Assembly (NCBI RefSeq): GCF_029953305.1
Contig: NZ_JASBAN010000001.1
Span: 2,225,001-2,289,000 of the forward strand
Length of the DNA: 64,000 bases
Reading direction: 5' to 3'
Origin: Commensalibacter nepenthis
GTDB taxonomy: Bacteria > Pseudomonadota > Alphaproteobacteria > Acetobacterales > Acetobacteraceae
The position numbers and the translations under genes are program-made. Below are positions 18,701 through 27,826 of this stretch, piece after piece. Position 1 is the first letter of the stretch. The number at the start of each line of letters is the position of its first letter. The notes under the pieces were generated by a model. It searched no databases, had not been told where the DNA came from, and saw only the letters and a list, made by a program, of their open reading frames with translations.

Positions 18701-19606
18701 ATGAAATGGACCGGCGTTTTCCCAGCAGCAACCACACAATTTGCTCCTGATCTTTCTATTGATATCAAAGCAACTCAAGATGTATTAGATGCACTTATTA
18801 AAGACGGTGTTCATGGTCTGGTGGTCATGGGCACTTGTGGTGAAAATAACTCTTTGGAACCAGAAGAAAAGATTCGCGTTCTTGAGGCAGCATGCGAAGT
18901 TGTCAACAAACGCGTTCCTATTATTGTTGGAATTTCTGAATTAACAACGGGACGTGGCGTTAAATTTGCCAAAGAAGCAACACGAATCGGTGCTGATTGT
19001 TTAATGGTATTGCCAGCAATGGTATATGTGCCAAAAGAAAACGAACTGGTTGCACATTTCAAAGAAATCGCCGCAGCTACGGATTTACCATTAATGCTTT
19101 ACAATAATCCTAATGCCTATCGTGTGAATATTGGTGCGAATGTTTTATCGCAATTAACAGATGTTAAAAATATCGTTGCTGTTAAAGAAAGCTCTGCGGA
19201 TACGAAACGTTACACAGATTTATATAATGAATTTGGCGATCGGTATTTAATGATGGCTGGTTTAGATGACGTGGCTTATGAAGGATTATTACTAGGTGCA
19301 AGAGGTTGGATTTCAGGTCTGACCAGTGCATTCCCACAAGAATCTGTAGCTTTAGTAGCTGCTTTAGAAAAAGGTGATTTAAAAACGGCTTTGGCAATTT
19401 ATCGTTGGTTTATGCCTTTGTTACATTTGGATGCAGTGCATGATTTGGTTCAATGTATTAAACTTGCTGAACAAATTATGGGTCGTGGTAATGAACGTGT
19501 TCGTAAGCCACGTCATATTCTAGAAGGGGATCGTCGTAAAGAAATTATAGAGATGGTTGAAAAAGCAGCTCAAACACGTCCAACTTTATTATCAACTGCG
19601 GCTTAG
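18701..19606 (+). CDS. 1-pyrroline-4-hydroxy-2-carboxylate deaminase (DapA superfamily)
   Basis: A 301-residue class I aldolase-fold enzyme that would deaminate and dehydrate the oxidase product to 2-oxoglutarate semialdehyde. The Schiff-base lysine is visible in NIVAVKESSADTKRY near residue 166, the partner tyrosine in MLYNNPNAYRVNI near 138, and the N-terminal GTCGENNSLEPEEK replaces the GTTGES of true DapA. A real dapA is present at 61973-62863, so this one is free for catabolism. A good AAGGAAAT ribosome site precedes the start. The epimerase gene follows. Confidence 0.85.
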   Translation: MKWTGVFPAATTQFAPDLSIDIKATQDVLDALIKDGVHGLVVMGTCGENNSLEPEEKIRVLEAACEVVNKRVPIIVGISELTTGRGVKFAKEATRIGADCLMVLPAMVYVPKENELVAHFKEIAAATDLPLMLYNNPNAYRVNIGANVLSQLTDVKNIVAVKESSADTKRYTDLYNEFGDRYLMMAGLDDVAYEGLLLGARGWISGLTSAFPQESVALVAALEKGDLKTALAIYRWFMPLLHLDAVHDLVQCIKLAEQIMGRGNERVRKPRHILEGDRRKEIIEMVEKAAQTRPTLLSTAA

Positions 19607-19681
19607 GTTTATGTGAATCTGGGGTGAAAATCCCAGATGATGCTTATATTCTTTCCCTTATTTGAATTGAAAATTAATAAT

Positions 19682-20677
19682 ATGCAGCATACTTTTTTTT
19701 GTGTAGATGGCCATACAGCAGGAAATCCAGTACGATTGGTTGCGGGTGGTGCGCCCTTATTAAAAGGGAAAAATATGAGCGAGCGTAGGCAGGATTTTTT
19801 AAACCGTTTTGACTGGATCAGAACGGGATTATGTTTTGAACCTCGTGGGCATGACATGATGTCAGGCGGTTTTTTATATCCTCCTACACAAGAGGATACA
19901 GATGCTGGTATTTTATTTATTGAAACCAGTGGTTGTTTACCAATGTGCGGGCATGGAACAATTGGATTGGTCACTTTTGGGCTGGAACATGGATTGATAC
20001 AACCCAGAACGCCTGGAAAATTAAAGCTGGAGGTTCCTGCGGGGATTATTGAAATTGATTATCAATATGTAGGTAATAAAATTACTGCTGTAACCATTCA
20101 TAATATTCCTGCTTTTGTTGAGACAACTGGGATTATGATTGACGTGCCCGAACTTGGCTCTTTACAAGTAGACGTGGCCTATGGTGGAAATTTTTATGCA
20201 ATTATTGAACCTCAGGGAAATTACCATAGTATCGATCAACTCGGTGCTGCAGCAATTTTGAAATATAGTCCGATTGTACGTACATTGATGCGTGAAGCCA
20301 TTCAACCTGTACATCCTTTGGATCCAACAATTAAGGGGGTAAGCCATGTGTTATGGGCAGACCCTCAAACAGATCGTTTGCGTGGTCGTAATGCTGTGTT
20401 TTATGGAGATAAAGCTATTGATCGCAGTCCATGTGGCACAGGGACTTCGGCAAGAATAGCGCATTTATGGCATAAAAAACAACTTTCTGTGGGTGAGGCA
20501 TTTACTCATGAAAGTTATATTCACAGTCAATTTATTGCAACGATTGCAGCAGAAACGGATATCAATGGAAAACCTGCTATTCTTCCTTTAATTCAAGGAA
20601 GTGCGATTTCAACAGGATTTAATACGATTTGGATTAACCAAGAAGATCCTTTTCATAAAGGCTTTCAAATCGTTTAA
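19682..20677 (+). CDS. 4-hydroxyproline 2-epimerase
   Basis: A 331-residue proline-racemase-superfamily enzyme converting trans-4-hydroxy-L-proline to cis-4-hydroxy-D-proline. Both catalytic cysteines are present: one in GCLPMCGHGTIG near residue 90 and one in DRSPCGTGTSAR near 253. The second Cys separates it from the dehydratase branch, which has Thr there. I chose the ATG opening MQHTFFCVDGHTAG because family members begin this way; a start 45 bases earlier adds an unconserved hydrophobic stretch. It follows the deaminase by 75 bases and ends at a clear terminator. Confidence 0.88.
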   Translation: MQHTFFCVDGHTAGNPVRLVAGGAPLLKGKNMSERRQDFLNRFDWIRTGLCFEPRGHDMMSGGFLYPPTQEDTDAGILFIETSGCLPMCGHGTIGLVTFGLEHGLIQPRTPGKLKLEVPAGIIEIDYQYVGNKITAVTIHNIPAFVETTGIMIDVPELGSLQVDVAYGGNFYAIIEPQGNYHSIDQLGAAAILKYSPIVRTLMREAIQPVHPLDPTIKGVSHVLWADPQTDRLRGRNAVFYGDKAIDRSPCGTGTSARIAHLWHKKQLSVGEAFTHESYIHSQFIATIAAETDINGKPAILPLIQGSAISTGFNTIWINQEDPFHKGFQIV

Positions 20678-20697
20678 TCACTTGGAACAATAATTAT

Positions 20698-20734
20698 AGC
20701 TTCTGATATAAATCATATACCAGAAGCTTTTTTA
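20698..20734 (+). terminator. Terminator of the epimerase transcript
   Basis: Stem AGCTTCTG / CAGAAGCT with extra pairing inside the loop, followed by six T. It lies between the epimerase and the convergent leuA gene and may also slow the latter. Confidence 0.82.
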
Positions 20735-20739
20735 ATAAA

Positions 20740-22407
20740 TTAGTCTATAAACTTACTGACGGCGTTTAATAATGCTTTTAAAGAAGAGCTTAAAATATCA
20801 TTATCAATTGCAACGCCCCAAAAGCTTTCCCCCGTTTTATTAGAACATTTAATATAGCTGATAGAGCGACTATCGCTATTTTTGCCTAATGTATGTTCAT
20901 TATATTCGACAATACGAAAATCCAAATGGGTTTTTTCTTTTAAAATTGCTGTTCCTGCAGATAATACGCCGTTTCCTTCACCTTCCATGGTGGTTTTTTT
21001 ACCATGAATATTTAATGTCAATTTTAACTTAGTGTTGTTGGGTGTATTTTGTTCGACATTGAATTCTTGCAAAGTCAGTTTATTTTGTCCTGTTAATCCA
21101 TAATGTTCACGGAAAATAGACCAGATTTCAGCAGGGGTTAATTCATGCCCTGATTGATCTGTTTTTTGTTGAACAACCGTGCTGAATTCACGTTGTAAAT
21201 GGGGAGGAAGCTCAATTCCGTGATTTTGTTGTAAGATCCATGCAGCACCACTTTTTCCAGATTGGCTGTTGACACGAATAACCGCTTCATAGCTGCAGCC
21301 TAAATCAGCAGGATCAATTGGCAAATAAGGCATTTCCCAATAAGCATGATTTTGTTTTTGACGATTTTGAAATCCTTTTTTAATTGCATCTTGATGGCTG
21401 CCAGAAAAAGCACTAAAAACTAAATCCCCGACATAAGGATGTCTTGGATGGATGGGAAGTTCATTACATTCTTTGACGACTTCACCAATATGCTTGATGT
21501 CATGAAAATCTAAATTTGGGTGAATGCCTTGTGAATATAGATTTAATGCTAAGATAACCAAATCAGCATTACCCGTACGCTCACCATTTCCGAATAAACA
21601 CCCTTCGACACGATCAGCACCCGCTAATAATGCAAGTTCCGCAGCGGCAATGCCTGTGCCTCTGTCATTATGAGGATGCACGCTGATGCAAATTTTATCT
21701 CTTTGTGAAAAATGCGTGCAAAAATATTCAATTTGATCGGCAAAGACATTCGGAGTACTGGCTTCTACAGAACTGGGTAAATTGATAATCATTGGTCTTT
21801 GCTCGGATGGCTTCCAAACATTTGCTACTGTTTCGCAAATACGAATTGCATAATCCATTTCAGCCAAAGAGAAATTTTCAGGAGAATATTCAAATGTCCA
21901 ATGTGTTTCTGGGTTCTTAGCACAATATTCAACAACCAATTGAGTGGCTGTGGTTGCCATATCAATAATTTCATCTTGAGATTTATTGAACACAATTCGT
22001 CTGAAGATTTCTGCGATGGCGTTATAAACGTGAATAACAACTTTTTTTGCGCCTTTTAAGGATTCAAATGTGCGTTCGATTAGCTCTGGTCTGGCAGCGG
22101 TTAATACTTGAATAGTAACGTCATCAGGGATCATGTTGTTATCGATTAAATAACGAACAAAATTAAATTCTGTATCCGATGCGGATGGGAAGCCGACTTC
22201 AATATGTTTAAACCCACAATCAACCAATAATTTAAAAAAACGGATTTTACGATCATGATCCATTGGGTTAATCAAAGATTGATTGCCATCGCGCATATCC
22301 ACTGCACACCAAATCGGGGCTTTTGTGATGGTTTTATTGGGCCATGTGCGTTCAGGAAACGGAAAAGCATTAAATGGACGATATTTTGTTTCTGGATTAG
22401 TCAACAT
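20740..22407 (-). CDS. leuA: 2-isopropylmalate synthase
   Basis: The first committed enzyme of leucine synthesis, condensing acetyl-CoA with 2-oxoisovalerate. At 555 residues it is the longer LeuA form that begins with a KYRPF and FPERTWP stretch. The TIM-barrel metal and catalytic residues lie in WCAVDMRDGNQSL near residue 35, HPHNDRGTG near 245 and GNGERTGNADL near 278. The C-terminal regulatory domain starts after about 430. It is divergent from an AraC-type gene. I see no leucine-rich leader peptide in the 156-base gap, so attenuation is not supported. Confidence 0.93.
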   Translation of the reverse strand: MLTNPETKYRPFNAFPFPERTWPNKTITKAPIWCAVDMRDGNQSLINPMDHDRKIRFFKLLVDCGFKHIEVGFPSASDTEFNFVRYLIDNNMIPDDVTIQVLTAARPELIERTFESLKGAKKVVIHVYNAIAEIFRRIVFNKSQDEIIDMATTATQLVVEYCAKNPETHWTFEYSPENFSLAEMDYAIRICETVANVWKPSEQRPMIINLPSSVEASTPNVFADQIEYFCTHFSQRDKICISVHPHNDRGTGIAAAELALLAGADRVEGCLFGNGERTGNADLVILALNLYSQGIHPNLDFHDIKHIGEVVKECNELPIHPRHPYVGDLVFSAFSGSHQDAIKKGFQNRQKQNHAYWEMPYLPIDPADLGCSYEAVIRVNSQSGKSGAAWILQQNHGIELPPHLQREFSTVVQQKTDQSGHELTPAEIWSIFREHYGLTGQNKLTLQEFNVEQNTPNNTKLKLTLNIHGKKTTMEGEGNGVLSAGTAILKEKTHLDFRIVEYNEHTLGKNSDSRSISYIKCSNKTGESFWGVAIDNDILSSSLKALLNAVSKFID

Positions 22408-22563
22408 TGGTTTTACCTTTTAAAATGTTTTTATATTTATGATGATTGAAATCAGTATAACTAAGATTCGTTTGTTTTGCTTTTGAAGCCCAGACATATT
22501 TTTGCTTGAAATGGACAATTTATTCTGTAATCGCTATTAAAATTGTAGTAAATTAATGTTGGT

Positions 22564-23349
22564 TTGTTAATATATAGTATCAATGGTGCGTTTATTTTGT
22601 CTCTTTTATCCGTTAAAGAATATCATTTTTTAAGCGAACATTTCGAAGATGATTTACATCGGCATGAATGTGTTCAGTTATTGGTGATTAAAAAAGGGCT
22701 TATTCGTGTTGAAACGCAGGCCAGCTGTTCGGTGGTGACTGAAAAAGACGGTATTTGGATTATTGCTGGGGCAACCCATAAACTGACGATGTTGAAGGAC
22801 ACGTCTTTATATAGTATTTATGTCGATCCGTTTGCGCGTGCAGATTTTCCTTATAAAACCCAAGTGGTTAATGTCTCACCGTTAATGCACGCTTTGATGC
22901 CGAATCTGGTAGGGATCGATAGCAATTATTTACCACATTCTATTGAGGAATGGACGATTGAGCTGTTTTTAAATGAGTTACGATCTTTGTCGGATTTATA
23001 TGCATTTGAATTGCCTTATCCAAAAGACCCAGAGTATCAAATGATCTGTCATTATATTTCTGAAAATTTAGATTATCCATGGTCTGTAGCTGATTTCTCT
23101 AAACGCTTAAAAGTTAGTGATCGTACGGTAACACGTCAATTTTATAAACAAACAGGATTAAGTTTTATCGAATGGCTACGCAGAAAACGCATGCAAGTTG
23201 CTTTGGAGTTGTTGACCTCTGGCGAACCGATTACTCAAGTTGCGTTACAAGTGGGTTATGATAGTCCCAGTGCATTTACGACCGTGTTTAAGCAAAGGCT
23301 AGGATTTACGCCGAGGGACTATGTGAATAAGGTGATGGGTAAGGTTTGA
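22564..23349 (+). CDS. AraC-family transcriptional regulator
   Basis: A 261-residue regulator with an N-terminal cupin-like sensor (HRHECVQLLVIKKGLIRVE) and two C-terminal helix-turn-helix motifs: WSVADFSKRLKVSDRTVTRQ and ITQVALQVGYDSPSAFTTVF, ending with the signature FKQRLGFTPRDY. No ATG is available near the N-terminus: the longest frame begins at TTG 22564, and a second TTG at 22597 is equally plausible; neither has a strong ribosome site. It is divergent from leuA, but nothing shows that leuA is its target. Confidence 0.85.
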   Translation: MLIYSINGAFILSLLSVKEYHFLSEHFEDDLHRHECVQLLVIKKGLIRVETQASCSVVTEKDGIWIIAGATHKLTMLKDTSLYSIYVDPFARADFPYKTQVVNVSPLMHALMPNLVGIDSNYLPHSIEEWTIELFLNELRSLSDLYAFELPYPKDPEYQMICHYISENLDYPWSVADFSKRLKVSDRTVTRQFYKQTGLSFIEWLRRKRMQVALELLTSGEPITQVALQVGYDSPSAFTTVFKQRLGFTPRDYVNKVMGKV

Positions 23350-24287
23350 AACAAATTAATTTTGAAAAAATATTTATCATCATATTGTTCATGAAGCTTT
23401 TCGTTTTCTTCAATTCTTCTACCAAGATAAATAAAATCCATTATATCTTTAAAATCCTTTTCTTCTAAGGTAGTGTCGAGTTTATTACTTTCTTTTAAGT
23501 AAAGTTGTTTTGCATCTTCAAAATTTGTATAACGTTGACCTTCTTTTTCAATAATTCCTGAAATTTTTTCTATTTTTTCCAAACATAAAACGTACATATT
23601 TTTAGGTGCATTAGAAATAGTTTCTTCTGCTATGGTATTTCCACACTTTTTTTAAGTTGATTAATGCTTTCTTGTGTATAGCATGGGCACTTCTCTAAGT
23701 GATTTCTTTGTTCTTCAAGCCATTCTAAAGCTTTTTCTTTATTAAAATTTTTACATAAAATTAAGCATAGTTTATCAATAACTGCTATATTGTTTTTATC
23801 TTCTTCATATTCATATAAATAGTTTAAAACAATAAATCTTAACATTGGTGGTAGAATAGAAAATATACTTATTACTGTTAGATTAGAGCCAAATTTATGT
23901 TTTCGGAAATATAAAATAAAAATTACAGCATATAAATTTAATAGTGCCTTATTTATATTTTCAACATCTTTTTCTGAAACTTCTCCTGTAAATTGTGTAT
24001 GAGTACAATCATTGTGTATGAGTACAATCATTCCCGAATTTTCGTATTTCTTCAATAGAGTTGGCTAATAAACCATTTTGTAAGTTAAGTTCTTTGATTT
24101 GATTTTTAATTGTTTTATATCCAAGGGAAACGTCTTCTTTTTGTGGTATATCAAGTATTTTTCTTATACAGATTTCAGCATATTTTCGAGTTATTACAAT
24201 TTTACTTTCATTTGTTGCATTTGAATAAAAAATATCATGTATTGCACGTTCTATTAACCCCTTATAATCTTGCTGATTAAATTTCAT
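23319..24287 (-). pseudogene. Frameshifted gene of unknown function (DUF4145-like N-terminal half)
   Basis: Three minus-strand reading frames join into one protein of about 316 residues if two lesions are undone. The first lesion is an exact 19-base tandem duplication that breaks the frame inside IRKFGNDCTHTQFTGE. The second lies in the 18 bases around an A7 run near 23650, beyond which the frame continues TIAEETISNAPKNMYVL. The first 100 residues are helical and end with a GN..(T)H pattern that recalls DUF4145/HEPN-like proteins. A hydrophobic part (NLYAVIFILYF) follows. Start ATG chosen at MKFNQQDYKGL. The 3' end overlaps the convergent AraC gene by 31 bases. The family call is weak; the gene's broken state is well supported. 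Confidence 0.6.
23992..24029. repeat. 19-base tandem duplication inside the broken gene
   Basis: Two back-to-back identical copies of ATTGTGTATGAGTACAATC. As 19 is not a multiple of three, the second copy shifts the reading frame. Loss of one copy would restore it, which is how a reversible slip would behave. Confidence 0.95.
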
Positions 24288-24347
24288 TAGCCTTGCCTTT
24301 ATAATTAAAAAATACATACTTTACATAAAATATGCTGTTAAATAATA

Positions 24348-26567
24348 TTACAAAAACGAAATAGGATCAATATCAATATCAATTTTAACGCTTTTCTTGG
24401 CTTTTACGCTGGATAACCATTGGTGCAAAATAGGTTGAATAGCAATATGTTTTTGGGTTCTGAGCAATAACCGTTGTCGATAGCGATTTCTCAACAAAGC
24501 CAAAGGAGCAGGGGCAGGGCCCAGAACAATGACTCCTTCCATTTGAGGGGCATTTTGTCCAAGCTCATACGCGATTTGCATGGCTTCATCATTCGTATCG
24601 GCACTAACAATAATCGCAGCCAAGCGACCATAAGGAGGCCAAAAGCCCATTTGTCGTTCGGCGGCTTCTTGTAGCATAAATTCGTTAAAATCGCCTTTAA
24701 CTAGAGTTTCCATAACAGGATGATCGGCTAAATAACTTTGCAACATGACGATCCCAGTAGATTGCGCGCGTCCAGCACGTCCGCCGACTTGATGTAATAA
24801 TTGTAATGTTTTTTCCGAGGCTCTTAAATCTGCGCCACTTAACCCAAGGTCGGCATCAATAACACCTACCAATGTTAGAAACGGAAAATGCCATCCTTTG
24901 GCAACAATTTGGGTGCCGATAATAAGATTGACTTCTTTCTGGTCAATTTGACGAATAGCTTCAGCGGTGGCTTTGGGGCTGGTTAAATTATCACTCGACA
25001 TAACCAAGATTTTGGCATCAGGGAACGTGGCACGAGCTTCTTCGGTAATACGTTCTATGCCTGGACCAATTGGAACCATACTATCTGGAGCGGCACAATG
25101 AGGACACTCTTTGGGAATGGGAATAAAATACTCACAATGATGGCATACTAATCGTTGAGTGCTGCGATGTTCCACCAACCAAGCGGAGCAGTGAGGGCAT
25201 TCCAAACGGTGACCACAAGCCCGACAAAGTGTCAAAGGAGCATAACCACGACGATTAAGAAAAAATAAAACTTGCTCGCCTTTTCCCAATCGTTGTTGAG
25301 TGGCTGTAATGAGAGGAGGGGATAGGAACAATCCTCTATGCGGTGGGGTTGCGCGTAAATCGATGATTTGCACATCGGGCATTAATGCCCCTCCATGACG
25401 TGCAGTCAAGGTTAAATGATGGTATTTACCATGATAGGCGTTGGTTAGGGTTTCAAGAGAAGGTGTAGCAGAAACGAGAACTACTGGGCAATTGGATAAT
25501 CTGGCACGGACAATCGCCATGTCTCTGGCATGATAAATGATGCCTTCCTCTTGTTTAAAGGAGGTTTCATGTTCTTCATCAATAATAATTAATCCCAAAT
25601 GGGTAAAGGGGAGAAATAAAGCAGACCTTGCCCCAACAAGAACAGATACTTCATTGTTAATCACAGCTTGCCAGGTTAATTTGCGTTGCTTATTGGTTAA
25701 ATCAGAATGCCACAGCGCGGGTTTAACTCCAAAACGTTTTTCAAAGCGTTCTACCCATTGTGAAGATAACGCGATTTCGGGAAGTAGAATTAAAACTTGA
25801 TGATTTTGTTTAATACAGGTTGCAATGGCTTGCATATAGACTTCGGTTTTTCCTGATCCGGTTACCCCTTGTAACAAAGTGACAGAGAATTTTTTATCTT
25901 CTACTTTGTTACTTAGGAAATCAGCAGCTTCTTGTTGTTCATCGGATAATAAAGGGATATGAAATGAGGGATTAGGCTCTAAAAAAGGAGAATGGTGGGG
26001 TAATAATCTTTCTTCAAGAACACCCAATTTGGCAAGACCTTGAATAACGCTGGAACTGACTTGCAATGCATCTATTAAAAAGCCAGTGGTAAAGGGAGTT
26101 TCTTTGTCCTTTAGAAACTGAATAATTTTCTCACGGGCAGGGGTCATACGGAGTGTATTGGTTTGAATATCTGATAAAATCCAGCCAGTTTTGGGAGTGT
26201 TGGTGGAGGCATAGGTTTGAATGCCTCGTAATGCAATGGCTAAAACGAGTCCTGATGGAGAAAGTGTGTAAGCGGCAACCCAATCTATAAATTCCAATAG
26301 TATAGAAGGCAAAGGAGGAATGGGTAAAACAGATAAAATAGGCTTTATTTTCTTTATTTTTTTTGGTTCGCTTTCAGGTAAAGCAATTCCTTTTGGTAAA
26401 ATATGTTTTTCCCAAATAACGCCAATTTCTTCCCGATTAGCCAAAGGAACCATGACAATAGTACCCGGTAGTAGCGTTTCATATTCGAGCTCTAAAGGTA
26501 ATTGATAATAAAATGGTTCTTTGAAAGGATAAGTCAATAATACTGGAAGAATGGGAGAAGAGGACAT
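24348..26567 (-). CDS. priA: Primosomal protein N' (replication restart helicase)
   Basis: A 739-residue superfamily 2 DNA helicase that restarts stalled forks. It has the N-terminal DNA-binding domain, Walker A in LLQGVTGSGKTEVYMQ near residue 237, the DEEH box in LIIIDEEHETSFKQ near 328, motif III in LVSATPSLET, and a zinc-binding insert with paired cysteines (CRACGHRLECPHCSAWL and CHHCEYFIPIPKECPHC, residues about 455-495). Motif VI is HQVGGRAGRAQ. All eight cysteines of the zinc module are present. It is monocistronic. The broken gene downstream is on the same strand, 60 bases away. Confidence 0.96.
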   Translation of the reverse strand: MSSSPILPVLLTYPFKEPFYYQLPLELEYETLLPGTIVMVPLANREEIGVIWEKHILPKGIALPESEPKKIKKIKPILSVLPIPPLPSILLEFIDWVAAYTLSPSGLVLAIALRGIQTYASTNTPKTGWILSDIQTNTLRMTPAREKIIQFLKDKETPFTTGFLIDALQVSSSVIQGLAKLGVLEERLLPHHSPFLEPNPSFHIPLLSDEQQEAADFLSNKVEDKKFSVTLLQGVTGSGKTEVYMQAIATCIKQNHQVLILLPEIALSSQWVERFEKRFGVKPALWHSDLTNKQRKLTWQAVINNEVSVLVGARSALFLPFTHLGLIIIDEEHETSFKQEEGIIYHARDMAIVRARLSNCPVVLVSATPSLETLTNAYHGKYHHLTLTARHGGALMPDVQIIDLRATPPHRGLFLSPPLITATQQRLGKGEQVLFFLNRRGYAPLTLCRACGHRLECPHCSAWLVEHRSTQRLVCHHCEYFIPIPKECPHCAAPDSMVPIGPGIERITEEARATFPDAKILVMSSDNLTSPKATAEAIRQIDQKEVNLIIGTQIVAKGWHFPFLTLVGVIDADLGLSGADLRASEKTLQLLHQVGGRAGRAQSTGIVMLQSYLADHPVMETLVKGDFNEFMLQEAAERQMGFWPPYGRLAAIIVSADTNDEAMQIAYELGQNAPQMEGVIVLGPAPAPLALLRNRYRQRLLLRTQKHIAIQPILHQWLSSVKAKKSVKIDIDIDPISFL

Positions 26568-26669
26568 AATATTTTACGTATTTCAATGGAAGATAAATTG
26601 AATATGATAAGTTATAACATTACAGTCAATTTAAATAGATAGAATTGGTATATGATAGGATCATAAGAG

Positions 26670-26972
26670 ATAAAGAGAGTATATTTTGTTTATTTAGATA
26701 AATATGCCCATCAATGGCAAAGCGATGGTAAGGATAAGCTATATTTTTATTGTGACGAATATTGTCTTTTTTGGAATTCTATTGCCATTGCTGGGGATTT
26801 GGAAAAAATTGTGACTTCATTTAAAAAAATGCGCATTCTTTCCGCTACGCTTGAGGACATTGTGAATAATAATTTAATAACTTATATTGATATAGTAAAA
26901 GAATATCATGATGTGACAAAGAAAACGACTTACTATTTATCTCAAAACAAAATAATAATTATATTTTATTGA
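26670..26972 (+). pseudogene. Start-less ORF of about 100 codons
   Basis: An open frame reading KRVYFVYLDKYAHQWQSDGK and on to a TGA, without an in-frame ATG, GTG or TTG before it. An ATA stands where the start would be expected and is preceded by AGAGAT, so a mutated ATG is the simplest reading. The protein would be acidic-aromatic at the N-terminus and lysine-rich at the end. I recognise no family. The remainder of the priA-yetF gap is empty. Confidence 0.3.
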
Positions 26973-26997
26973 GATAAAATAGATATTTATTTAAAAT

Positions 26998-27693
26998 TTA
27001 TTGGTTATCTACTTTTTTCTCAGTCATTAAAATTGCTGGAACTGTTAATTTTTTACAATCATTGAGAGTAATGATGATATGTTTGCCATAATATTCTGCA
27101 ATAAATATATCTTCTAATTTTAAATTATTCTGTTCTAATAAATGGTTAACATAATCATCATCCTTTTCCAGTAATACCAACGGTAATCGTTGGATTTCCC
27201 CCCTGAGGATCAATATTACTGAAGGTTCATTTTGATCTTTTTCGATAATAGTTAATTGCCCATTAGGTTCTAATTGAGCATAATGAATCTCTTGAATTGA
27301 GCCTATGCCTCGAGAATGTAAAATAGATAAAAGGTTGATAATATCAATTTTGTTTTGTTTATTATTAATTGTATCGACTTTTAATTGACCATCTTTGACA
27401 ATAACAATCGGATCGCCCAAGGTGAAAGAACGAAACATCTCAAATTCCTTAGCAACTTTGTTAAGTAAGTGCATTAATAGCGTGCCAATAATTAATACAA
27501 TAACATAGGTATGTAGTGGAATGGTATCGCTGTAAATAACACCACCGATAATGCCACCAAGAATAAAGTTACCAATTAAGTCAATTGGTGTCATTTGAGA
27601 GATTTGAGTTTTACCCGAAAGATTAAAATAACAAATGACAATAATAAATCCAAGTATAAATTTAAGGAAAACCAACGCAAAATATGTCATCAA
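26998..27693 (-). CDS. DUF421/YetF-family membrane protein
   Basis: A 231-residue protein with three N-terminal hydrophobic segments and a soluble C-terminal domain. The conserved block of the family is visible: KTQISQMTPIDLIGNFILGG after the first segment, then DPIVIVKDGQLK and LLSILHSRGIGSIQEIHYA. Members such as YetF/YdfS are known from Bacillus membranes, with a poorly known role. An extra 70-residue C-terminal extension is present. It is monocistronic and divergent from thiD. Confidence 0.82.
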   Translation of the reverse strand: MMTYFALVFLKFILGFIIVICYFNLSGKTQISQMTPIDLIGNFILGGIIGGVIYSDTIPLHTYVIVLIIGTLLMHLLNKVAKEFEMFRSFTLGDPIVIVKDGQLKVDTINNKQNKIDIINLLSILHSRGIGSIQEIHYAQLEPNGQLTIIEKDQNEPSVILILRGEIQRLPLVLLEKDDDYVNHLLEQNNLKLEDIFIAEYYGKHIIITLNDCKKLTVPAILMTEKKVDNQ

Positions 27694-27826
27694 AGCCTCT
27701 TTATTATCAAGACAATACTCAATTTAATTTATAAACTAACAGATAAGCAATTTATGAAAAGTTATTTCTAAGTTATACCAAATAGTTAGATAAGACGAAT
27801 TATATATTTTAAAAGGAATAAGTTTT

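Noticed and set aside
18701-19606. Second dapA for lysine synthesis
   Set aside because: It has GTCGEN instead of GTTGES and sits between the oxidase and epimerase genes of the hydroxyproline cluster; the biosynthetic copy is beside smpB.
22408-22563. Leucine attenuator before leuA
   Set aside because: No short ORF with a run of Leu codons and no terminator/antiterminator pair is visible.
27694-27826. Possible TPP riboswitch upstream of thiD
   Set aside because: None of the conserved TPP-aptamer blocks (such as CTGAGA or GACCTGA-like elements) can be seen in the gap.
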